The notes beneath the pieces were generated by a model that was not told the DNA's origin, did no database searches, and was given only the letters and a program-made list of their open reading frames with translations. Both the position numbers and the translations under genes were made by a program. Shown here piece by piece: positions 1 through 5,348 of a DNA stretch of 5,348 nucleotides (position 1 is the stretch's first letter; each line of letters starts with the position of its first letter). This DNA comes from Odoribacter sp. (GTDB taxonomy: Bacteria; Bacteroidota; Bacteroidia; Bacteroidales; Marinifilaceae): contig JAHHTT010000091.1 of NCBI GenBank assembly GCA_020024465.1, positions 1 through 5,348 on the forward strand. The letters run 5' to 3'.

Positions 1-24
1 GTTTTAACAATTAACATTTTTGAT

Positions 25-335
25 ATGAAGAAGAGATTTGTTTTTGTATTTATGTTGACATTGATTTCAACAATAATAATTATTGGTTTTCAACAAGAAA
101 AAAACAGTTGCCTAATTTAGGGTATTTTCTTACTAACGCAGAAGCTTTAGCAAGTGGAGAACAAGGAGGAAACGAATGGGAGTCTGGTAAATTTTACTGT
201 AGATGCAAAAGAGAGAATGGAACTGATGTATGTTTAGGTGGAAATGCAATATCTACTCGCCCATGCTGTTATAAGGTTGATGTAAAACCTAATATGCCAC
301 CTGTGACCTGTAGAAATTATTCTTCAAATTGCTGA
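25..335 (+). pseudogene. NVEALA-type cysteine-rich secreted peptide precursor, interrupted by a -1 frameshift
   Basis: An ATG at 25 opens a frame with a typical export signal (MKKRFVFVF, then a hydrophobic stretch to about residue 21), but this frame stops at 118-120. The -1 frame continues from the A run at 98-104 to the stop at 333-335. It carries N-A-E-A-L-A, followed by S-G-E and a small domain with seven cysteines, including a Cys-Cys pair. Joined at the A run, the two parts give about 103 residues, a normal size for the NVEALA family of Bacteroidales (short exported peptides, function unknown). Read alone, the downstream part could only start at TTG 108 and would lack a signal peptide, so I do not favour that start. 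Possible explanations are a real one-base deletion (A8 to A7), a homopolymer sequencing error, phase variation, or programmed frameshifting at A-AAA-AAC. The family assignment is fairly firm; the coding status is open. Confidence 0.72.
99..105 (+). other. A-AAA-AAC heptamer at the frame junction of the NVEALA gene
   Basis: In the frame of the ATG at 25 the codons read GAA AAA AAC, so bases 99-105 fit the X-XXY-YYZ slippery pattern as A-AAA-AAC. A -1 slip here leads directly into the frame that encodes the NAEALA motif and the cysteines. The same bases end a run of seven A (98-104), which is also a hotspot for indels and sequencing errors. I see no convincing stimulatory hairpin just downstream and no Shine-Dalgarno-like stimulator upstream. 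The site is therefore a candidate, not a demonstrated frameshift signal. Confidence 0.4.
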
Positions 336-358
336 TGTACTAATTGTAAATTACATTT

Positions 359-388
359 TGTAGAGTACGCTCAAAGGTGTACTCTACA
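359..388 (+). terminator. Strong hairpin, likely terminator or attenuator after the NVEALA gene
   Basis: Bases 359-370 pair with 377-388. Ten outer pairs are perfect (TGTAGAGTAC with GTACTCTACA), followed inward by a G-T wobble and a C-G pair, around a six-base TCAAAG loop. It lies 24 bases after the NVEALA stop and 19 bases before the propeller gene's ATG. The tail (TATAAATTT) is AT-rich but has no clean U run, so termination may be partial. That would fit high expression of a small secreted peptide with lower read-through into the operon. A role as a translational or RNA-stability element cannot be excluded. Confidence 0.55.
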
Positions 389-406
389 TATAAATTTAAT
401 GTTATT

Positions 407-1570
407 ATGAAAAAGTATATATTGGTATTCTTGTTGTGTTGGTGGGGATGTTCATCAATACCGGATGCTAATAATAAAATAGATTATAAGCATATTCCTT
501 ATGTATCAAATGAGAACGATTGTAAAATTGAATCGCTGACTTTGGATACGATTTTTATTTCTTCGGAAAATGAAAATGACATGACTTCGTTAAATGGAGT
601 ATATTTCATGAAGAAGGATACAATATGTTTTGCAGACAGACTGCTTGCCTCTGTATTTTGTTACGACACTTCAGGAAAATTCTTAGGAACACATCTTTCT
701 TTAGGAAGAGGACCCAATGAGATTTTAGGGCTATATTCAATAACACCTTCGGAGGAAGGATACACAATCATAGATGCTTCTTGGAATGTATTTGCCGTTG
801 ATAGCAATTGGAAGAAAAAGCTCACTTCGAGGATTGATTGGAATACGGATAAGTCCGGCAAATATCTGTTGAATCATCCCGACCCGAATGAGAACGGTAT
901 TTATGAATATGAATTCAGCTCTAAAAGTATGGGTTGGTGGAAAGGACGACTTCTGATACCGATTGTAACAGAACACGTAACTTACAATGCTTATGGACAG
1001 GGGCGTAGCAAGCATTTTTATGAACATTCCTATACAATCGGAATGTTGCAGGGTAATGATTTTAAATTAGTTCGGATGATTTGTCCACGGTCTCCTGTTT
1101 ATTCCAAATATGAATATTTGTCTGGTTTTAAGGGGGGGCTGTTTACTGTTTGTGATGATTCGCTTTTCTTTTCATTTGAAGCTGATCCCAAGATTTATAG
1201 AATGGATTTGAATGACGAAAAAGTCGTTGCTTTCGGTCGCGCAGGGGAGGATATGAATACGGATTATCCGGAAAGGAAATCTCTGGAGGAAAGCGATGAA
1301 TATCTGTGGGAAGACCATCAGAAATACGGGCATTATTATGATTTGAAATATATACCTGAAACTTCCGTGTTGTTCCGAAGTTTCAGACATGGTGGTTCTT
1401 GTAAGGAAGATGGTTTGCAGATGTATAAGAACACTTGTTTGGTGGCAGAATATAAGGTCCCCAAAGAGTTTAAGGTAATCGGATATTTCCCGCCCTATTA
1501 TTATGCGGCAGGAGAAACCGGAGATGAAGAGGATGAACGCATGGTGATATATAGGTTCAGTCTATTTTAA
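407..1570 (+). CDS. 6-bladed beta-propeller lipoprotein (TolB-like / DUF4221-type)
   Basis: The product is a 387-residue predicted lipoprotein. The N-terminus MKKYILVFLL is followed by C-W-W-G-C-S-S. Cys15 is the likely lipidated residue, although tryptophans at -3 and -2 make the lipobox unusual. The body is rich in short beta-strand patterns and carries G-R-G-P-N-E at about residues 100-105, a signature common in Bacteroidales 6-bladed propeller lipoproteins. A later repeat-like stretch, F-G-R-A-G-E-D, is near residue 228. Proteins of this kind often sit next to NVEALA genes, as here, but their ligand and role are unknown. A GTG at 377 would extend the frame by 10 residues, but it falls inside the upstream hairpin and would bury the signal peptide, so I chose the ATG at 407. 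The gene lies 12 bp upstream of the next gene and is probably co-transcribed with it. I cannot settle the exact Pfam family by eye. Confidence 0.82.
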   Translation: MKKYILVFLLCWWGCSSIPDANNKIDYKHIPYVSNENDCKIESLTLDTIFISSENENDMTSLNGVYFMKKDTICFADRLLASVFCYDTSGKFLGTHLSLGRGPNEILGLYSITPSEEGYTIIDASWNVFAVDSNWKKKLTSRIDWNTDKSGKYLLNHPDPNENGIYEYEFSSKSMGWWKGRLLIPIVTEHVTYNAYGQGRSKHFYEHSYTIGMLQGNDFKLVRMICPRSPVYSKYEYLSGFKGGLFTVCDDSLFFSFEADPKIYRMDLNDEKVVAFGRAGEDMNTDYPERKSLEESDEYLWEDHQKYGHYYDLKYIPETSVLFRSFRHGGSCKEDGLQMYKNTCLVAEYKVPKEFKVIGYFPPYYYAAGETGDEEDERMVIYRFSLF

Positions 1571-1582
1571 ATATTGTATTTT

Positions 1583-2986
1583 ATGAAAAATGTTTTGATG
1601 TTTATCGTGGGATTATTTTTGAGTCTGACCTCTTTGGGCAATGTTTCAGACAGTCTTGAAATACAGGTGACGGGGGCTGATGGTCAACCGTTGATGGATG
1701 TATTGGTTGTGCAATTGCCGGAATCCTATCTGCTGGGTTCTACAACGGAAGACGGATATTTTCGTATAGACTGCTCTCTTTTGCTGCCAGAAAAGACAGT
1801 TGTTTTTCAGCATATCGGATATGAACCTATTGAGATTTCGGTTGCACGACTTTTGTCGCTTTCTAAACTGGAAATGAAAGATCGGATTATTGAACTAGAA
1901 GCGTCTGATGCGTCTGTTTATGCTTTGCCTGATTTGTTGAAAGAATGTTATTTGCAGACATCAAAATTTCATAAGAGTAAAAGCAATTATCTGCGGTATT
2001 ATGGGGAGGCTGATTATGCCCGATGTATAATTGCCAATAGTCAAATTATTCATTTGAGACAGGAACACGGGCTTTTTATGACCTCCGGAAATTGTCAAAA
2101 AAAGGAAAAATGGGATTTGGCATATATTGCAGAACTGATACCTGAGCAGAAAGCTTACAGTTTTCAATTGACAAGTGATGCACAGGATACGTTGAAGCAT
2201 GGGGAATTTTACAGCAACACGAATTGGGCTAAATGTTATAATATACAATCTGACAAGCTTCATAAGATTATGCGTTTGATATATTTGCATGGTCCGATGT
2301 TTGATACACCTGAGCATTTCCGGTTTCGGATGGTTGATATAGATAGCTGTGCCTATACGTTACAATTTGAAACGAATCGGAAATATTGGCCGTCAAAGAC
2401 AAAGCTTTATGCGAAAGGAATTTTAAAAATAGACCGTCATACATTAAGATTGAAGAGTATGGATTTCGAATCTATCGATATGCAATATTTTGTACTGGTT
2501 AATCATAAGAGATATATCGAAAGTCCTTGTGCCATATCTGCTCAGGCGTATTTTGACTATTCGGAAGACGGGCATGCCTACATATCTGAATGTTATACAA
2601 CGGTACAGTGGAAAAAGAATTGCAGCCGGAGTAAGGAGGTTTATGGACTTTACCCGCCTCGTGCTTATCCCGGGAGAAGCAATCTGGTTGAAAAAGAATA
2701 TTGGAAATGCGGGGAATATGGAAATGTTCCCGAAAAATACAGGAAAGAGGAGACTGCGGTGCAGGTCAGGAGTGCATCCGTAGGTCCGGTGACTTATTCT
2801 GCTGAATATTTTCAGCAGCATCCGAATCCTTTTGTGAACAAAGAAAACACCCGAGCATTGGAAAAATATATGCCGCTTGCAGAACAATATATGAAACACA
2901 GTGACAGAAATATATATCATCTTAGCTCTGTTTATAAATCTTTGTTGGCAAAGAAAATATTATTTAATCATTTTTTTACAAACTAA
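1583..2986 (+). CDS. Exported protein with N-terminal carboxypeptidase-D regulatory-like domain
   Basis: The product has 467 residues. A signal peptide (MKNVLMFIVGLFLSLTSLG) likely ends near residue 19. A carboxypeptidase-D regulatory-like beta-sandwich follows at about residues 25-105. Its hallmarks are the opening I-Q-V-T-G-A-D-G-Q-P-L, the T-T-E-D-G-Y-F-R-I turn near 54-62, and Q-H-I-G-Y-E-P near 76-82. The remaining 350 residues resemble the C-terminal part of other Bacteroidales proteins of this class: a helical stretch with L-L-K-E-C leading to Y-L-R-Y-Y-G-E, then alternating beta strands. I recognise no catalytic motif. There is no TonB-dependent receptor plug or barrel, so this is not a SusC-like transporter. 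A periplasmic or envelope-anchored role is likely and the function is unknown. A TTG at 1574 is in frame, but ATG 1583 places the charged MKN start correctly for export. The gene sits 12 bp after the propeller gene and 2 bp before the thioredoxin-like gene. Confidence 0.8.
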   Translation: MKNVLMFIVGLFLSLTSLGNVSDSLEIQVTGADGQPLMDVLVVQLPESYLLGSTTEDGYFRIDCSLLLPEKTVVFQHIGYEPIEISVARLLSLSKLEMKDRIIELEASDASVYALPDLLKECYLQTSKFHKSKSNYLRYYGEADYARCIIANSQIIHLRQEHGLFMTSGNCQKKEKWDLAYIAELIPEQKAYSFQLTSDAQDTLKHGEFYSNTNWAKCYNIQSDKLHKIMRLIYLHGPMFDTPEHFRFRMVDIDSCAYTLQFETNRKYWPSKTKLYAKGILKIDRHTLRLKSMDFESIDMQYFVLVNHKRYIESPCAISAQAYFDYSEDGHAYISECYTTVQWKKNCSRSKEVYGLYPPRAYPGRSNLVEKEYWKCGEYGNVPEKYRKEETAVQVRSASVGPVTYSAEYFQQHPNPFVNKENTRALEKYMPLAEQYMKHSDRNIYHLSSVYKSLLAKKILFNHFFTN

Positions 2987-2988
2987 TA

Positions 2989-3525
2989 ATGAAAGCTTTT
3001 GCACTAATCATATTGCTAAGTGTGTGCGTATCATGTAATAGTAAACAACGAAATTACATAAAAACATTGCAGGAATGGTATGGGAAGGAAATTGTTTTTA
3101 GCAACAATTTAAAAGCGAAAGTATTCAACAGAGATACTATATGTGATGAGATGTTTAACAAAAAATACAAAGTAGTACTACATGTAGATTCTACTGGATG
3201 TTCGCAATGCAAATTACAATTGTCACATTGGAAAATAATGATGGAAGAATTTGAAATTCATAATGATAGTTTAGCATTCTTTTATATCGTACATACAAAA
3301 AACATAAGACAAATGGCTATTATATGTAAACAGAATAAATTTAATCATCCATTATTTTATGATATAAATGGAGAAATGGAAAAACTAAATCACTTTAATA
3401 AAAATGAAGAATTTCGTTGTTTTTTGTTGGATTCAAACAATCAAGTTATAATATTAGGAAATCCGATTAATAATCCTGCTATTAGAAAATTATACAACAA
3501 ACATTTTATCTCTATGAAAGAATAA
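2989..3525 (+). CDS. Thioredoxin-fold lipoprotein with C-S-Q-C motif
   Basis: The product is a 178-residue predicted lipoprotein. MKAFALIILL is followed by S-V-C-V-S-C-N, with Cys16 as the probable lipid site. A thioredoxin-like fold follows. Strand V-V-L-H-V-D leads to S-T-G-C-S-Q-C (Cys71 and Cys74, a CXXC redox pair) at the start of a helix, then F-F-Y-I-V. The end has R-C-F-L-L-D-S-N-N-Q-V followed by G-N-P-I-N-N-P, as in Bacteroidales TlpA-like lipoproteins. The usual cis-proline before the T-F-L-hydrophobic-D strand is absent; R-C (143-144) occupies that place. The likely role is periplasmic thiol-disulfide exchange, with direction (oxidase, reductase or isomerase) unknown. It starts 2 bp after the preceding stop, so it belongs to the same operon, and it is far more AT-rich than that gene. 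The MauE-like gene downstream is a plausible membrane partner. Confidence 0.83.
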   Translation: MKAFALIILLSVCVSCNSKQRNYIKTLQEWYGKEIVFSNNLKAKVFNRDTICDEMFNKKYKVVLHVDSTGCSQCKLQLSHWKIMMEEFEIHNDSLAFFYIVHTKNIRQMAIICKQNKFNHPLFYDINGEMEKLNHFNKNEEFRCFLLDSNNQVIILGNPINNPAIRKLYNKHFISMKE

Positions 3526-3542
3526 CTTATAAATGTTATAAG
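3526..3542 (+). other. Small AT-rich hairpin between the thioredoxin-like and MauE-like genes
   Basis: CTTATAA (3526-3532) and TTATAAG (3536-3542) form a perfect 7-bp inverted repeat with a three-base loop, starting directly after the stop codon at 3523-3525. The stem is weak (one G-C pair) and no U tract follows at once, so it is not a convincing terminator. It may be an RNA-processing or stability element, or simply a chance event in very AT-rich DNA. Confidence 0.3.
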
Positions 3543-3578
3543 CTATATTGATTTTGTAGATATTTAACTAAAAAAATA

Positions 3579-4514
3579 ATGAAAAGCACCATAAATACAT
3601 TAGCAATTATAGGACAAATAACACTTGGAGTTTTTTTTGCAGTATCTGGATTCATTAAAGGATTAGATCCGTATGGAACATCGCTTAAAATTAAAGAATA
3701 CCTAGAAGTTTTAGGATTAGGTATATTTAATATTTGGTGCACACATTTTTCGATTCTATTATGTTTTTTGGAATTGTTTCTTGGATTTATGTTATTGTTG
3801 TTTATCTACTCCAAAGCAATGATTCTTATTGCTGTCTGTTTAAATGGATGTTTTACATTAGCAATGCTTTATTTTTCTTTCTATCCTGATTATTCTATAC
3901 AAGAATGCGGATGCTTTGGTGACTTTTTACCCATGACCACAAATGAAAGTTTAATTAAGAACATAGCATTATTGGGTACAAGTATCTATTTGTGGTATAA
4001 TACTCAAAAATATTCTGTACGCATCATTCAAAATAAACAGATATTGATAGCATTATTTTTGTTTGCAACTTGTATGTGCATGCCTTTGTATTCTGCACAA
4101 AAAATGTCTTTATATAATTTTACTGGCTACAACAAAAACGACAATTTATACAGGGATAACAATATTCATTTGTTTTCACAAAACTACAAAGAAGTTACTG
4201 ATTCCCTTTTGAATAATAACTCACAAATGCACTTGATTTTAATTCTCAAGCAAATTCCAGTTAAAGATGAATTAAATATTATATCAAAATTACAGTCTTT
4301 TGCTTTAATGAAAGGAATTTCTTATTGGGCTATTACAAAAGAAGAATGTTCTATATTACCACATGAAATTCCGATTTATTATTGTGATGCAATGACATTA
4401 AAATCAATTTTTAGAAGTGATTCAAATGGAATTATATTACTTGATGGGAATAAGATAAAAAATCGGTGGAGATTGTCTTCTACCACAATAGATGATATTG
4501 AAAGTGAATTTTAA
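3579..4514 (+). CDS. MauE/DoxX-type redox membrane protein with thioredoxin-like C-terminus (BT_3928-like)
   Basis: The product has 311 residues. The N-terminal half is a MauE/DoxX four-helix membrane domain. Helices lie near residues 8-25, 55-77, 80-100 and 125-141, with F-A-V-S-G-F-I-K-G-L-D-P-Y-G after the first helix. A C-G-C-F-G-D motif at 110-115 supplies the probable redox cysteines. A further helix near 153-170 leads to a soluble tail (about 180-311). This tail resembles the thioredoxin-like C-terminus of Bacteroidales BT_3928-type proteins (Y-W-A-I-T, then I-P-I-Y-Y-C-D, L-K-S-I-F-R-S and G-I-I-L-L-D-G) and has no CXXC of its own. Family knowledge: MauE is needed, with thioredoxin-like MauD, to mature the disulfide-rich subunit of methylamine dehydrogenase. 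By inference, this protein exchanges electrons with the upstream C-S-Q-C lipoprotein. ATG 3579 gives a proper MKS start before the first helix. The gene is strongly AT-rich. Confidence 0.83.
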   Translation: MKSTINTLAIIGQITLGVFFAVSGFIKGLDPYGTSLKIKEYLEVLGLGIFNIWCTHFSILLCFLELFLGFMLLLFIYSKAMILIAVCLNGCFTLAMLYFSFYPDYSIQECGCFGDFLPMTTNESLIKNIALLGTSIYLWYNTQKYSVRIIQNKQILIALFLFATCMCMPLYSAQKMSLYNFTGYNKNDNLYRDNNIHLFSQNYKEVTDSLLNNNSQMHLILILKQIPVKDELNIISKLQSFALMKGISYWAITKEECSILPHEIPIYYCDAMTLKSIFRSDSNGIILLDGNKIKNRWRLSSTTIDDIESEF

Positions 4515-4612
4515 AACAGCCATAATAGTTGATATAAACCCAACACATTTATCTACATACAAAGACAACATATTTCAATTTACTAGGTTTAACATTATCA
4601 TATAATTCTGGA
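4515..4612 (+). other. 98-bp AT-rich gap before the ligase gene
   Basis: I see no hairpin terminator and no convincing Bacteroidales promoter (TTTG plus TAnnTTTG) here. The ligase frame is open from 4538 onward without an ATG. In another frame, a TTG at 4498 opens 35 codons ending at 4605, but the peptide is neither hydrophobic nor family-like. The stretch is therefore best treated as non-coding leader for the ligase gene. An unusual upstream start adding up to 25 residues to the ligase remains possible. Confidence 0.45.
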
Positions 4613-5348
4613 ATGATAATTACACATTCATTACTTTATACCATTAATTGTGCTGTAATGTATAGCATATTAAAGATATTATTTAATTACAATATCATCA
4701 CTCGCATTATAATGCAAATCAGTATTATTTGTTGGGGTATTTACGAAGCTTTTTATGGTTGTATGCAATTATATGGTTATGCAGATTCCAACAATTATTT
4801 ATATAAACTCACTGGTTCTTTTCAAAATCCCGGGCCTTATGCGGGTTTCTTGGCTGTAATTCTTCCTTTGATATTGCAATTCTTTTTACAGAAATCATCA
4901 ATTAAAAATAAATGGTTTCGATTGCCGATGATTTTATTATCCAATATCGGAGTATTATTATTTATAAGTATTCTTCCAGCAACCATGAGCAGGGCAGCGT
5001 GGCTGGCTGCAATTTTAGGAAGCAGTGTAGTATTGTCTCAACATTATAAATTACGAGAACGATTAAAATCACTTATTGTGAAATATAAAAAATGGACTGT
5101 ACCTAGTTTTTGTACACTTGGTCTACTAGTTGTGACACTAGGAATGGGCATTTATCATTTAAAGAAAGACTCTGCAGATGGAAGACTATTGATGTGGAAA
5201 GTAACAGCTCGCATTATAGTAGAACATCCTTGGTTTGGTGTCGGTGTAGGAGGTTTTAGCGGAGCTTACGGCAAGGCTCAAGCCAATTATTTTGCTTCTG
5301 GTGAAGCTACGGAACAGGAAGAATATTTGGCCGGTTCGCCCGAGTATG
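4613..5348 (+). CDS. O-antigen ligase / Wzy_C family polytopic membrane protein (5' part, runs off window)
   Basis: The frame is open from ATG 4613 to the window edge (245 residues, no stop). Hydrophobic segments lie near residues 8-22, 34-50, 75-93, 104-122, 127-141 and 164-182. The Wzy_C hallmarks are S-F-Q-N-P-G-P-Y-A-G-F-L-A starting near residue 69, T-M-S-R-A-A-W-L-A near 124, and the D-G-R-L-L-M-W-K loop followed by H-P-W-F-G-V-G-V-G-G-F. The last residues, A-G-S-P-E-Y, fit the point where Bacteroidales members continue with N-E-Y-L. Such proteins transfer or polymerise undecaprenyl-linked glycans on the periplasmic side; the donor and acceptor here are unknown. About 68 residues precede the N-P-G-P region, fewer than I recall for many relatives, so one or two N-terminal helices may be missing. 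The first part is AT-rich like its neighbour, and GC rises from about 4820. Confidence 0.82.
   Translation, partial: MIITHSLLYTINCAVMYSILKILFNYNIITRIIMQISIICWGIYEAFYGCMQLYGYADSNNYLYKLTGSFQNPGPYAGFLAVILPLILQFFLQKSSIKNKWFRLPMILLSNIGVLLFISILPATMSRAAWLAAILGSSVVLSQHYKLRERLKSLIVKYKKWTVPSFCTLGLLVVTLGMGIYHLKKDSADGRLLMWKVTARIIVEHPWFGVGVGGFSGAYGKAQANYFASGEATEQEEYLAGSPEY

Noticed and set aside
108..335. A stand-alone 75-residue gene starting at TTG 108
   Set aside because: It would begin in the middle of the NVEALA precursor without a signal peptide, whereas the matching signal peptide lies just upstream in the other frame. It is better read as the downstream half of one frameshifted gene.
357..387. 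Possible Bacteroidales promoter: TTTG at 357-360 and TACTCTAC at 380-387 with 19-bp spacing
   Set aside because: The second element matches TAnnTTTG at only three of its six fixed bases and lies inside the hairpin stem. The fit is too weak to call.
2490..2783. 97-codon + strand frame inside the regulatory-domain gene
   Set aside because: It overlaps a well-supported gene in another frame and its peptide has no export signal, domain or composition resembling a real protein.
2444..2920. 158-codon open frame on the - strand
   Set aside because: It lies entirely within the regulatory-domain gene, has no family resemblance and no plausible start context. It is a shadow of the + strand coding pattern, as are the other antisense frames at 661-861, 737-1027, 1172-1390, 1961-2317 and 3536-3742.
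4498..4605. 35-codon TTG-initiated frame bridging the MauE-like gene and the ligase
   Set aside because: The peptide is neither hydrophobic nor similar to ligase N-termini, and it overlaps both the MauE-like gene end and the ligase leader. It is most likely chance in AT-rich DNA.
4603..4610. TAATTCTG resembling a TAnnTTTG -7 box before the ligase gene
   Set aside because: It is 2 bases from the chosen ATG and has no TTTG partner 19-21 bp upstream. It would require a later start that removes the first hydrophobic segment.
1..5348. CRISPR arrays, tRNA or rRNA genes, insertion sequences
   Set aside because: I saw no regularly spaced direct repeats, no tRNA-like cloverleaf, no transposase-like protein and no terminal inverted repeats.

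Overview
The window looks like a stretch of a gut Bacteroidales genome (Bacteroides, Parabacteroides or a relative). The evidence is the protein families rather than any marker gene. These are an NVEALA-type secreted peptide, a 6-bladed beta-propeller lipoprotein with the G-R-G-P-N-E signature, a carboxypeptidase-regulatory-domain protein, a BT_3928-like MauE/DoxX protein and a Bacteroidales-style Wzy_C/O-antigen-ligase. The start codons also have AT-rich leaders without Shine-Dalgarno sequences, as is usual in this phylum. All recognisable genes are on the + strand.

Layout: (1) 25-335 encodes a short, cysteine-rich NVEALA peptide precursor. Its signal peptide and its NAEALA/cysteine-rich part lie in two frames that meet at a run of seven A, reading A-AAA-AAC in the upstream frame. 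(2) A strong 12-bp hairpin follows at 359-388. (3) 407-1570 is a beta-propeller lipoprotein, and 12 bp later (4) 1583-2986 is an exported protein with an N-terminal carboxypeptidase-D regulatory-like domain. (5) After 2 bp, 2989-3525 is a thioredoxin-fold lipoprotein with a C-S-Q-C motif. (6) After a 53-bp gap with a small hairpin, 3579-4514 is a MauE/DoxX-type membrane protein with a C-G-C-F-G-D motif and a thioredoxin-like tail. (7) From 4613 to the window edge runs the 5' part of an O-antigen-ligase/Wzy_C-family membrane protein.

Almost everything here is predicted to be exported, lipidated or membrane-embedded, so the locus is about the envelope or periplasm. A working hypothesis (inference only) is a peptide-export and maturation cassette. 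In it, the cysteine-rich NVEALA peptide would be the substrate, and the C-S-Q-C lipoprotein with the MauE-like protein would handle disulfides, as the MauD/MauE pair is thought to do in methylamine dehydrogenase maturation. The propeller and regulatory-domain proteins would be envelope partners, and the ligase might attach a glycan or act independently. Base composition changes within the run: two moderately GC genes, then two very AT-rich ones, then a rise in GC inside the ligase. This suggests a mosaic cassette.
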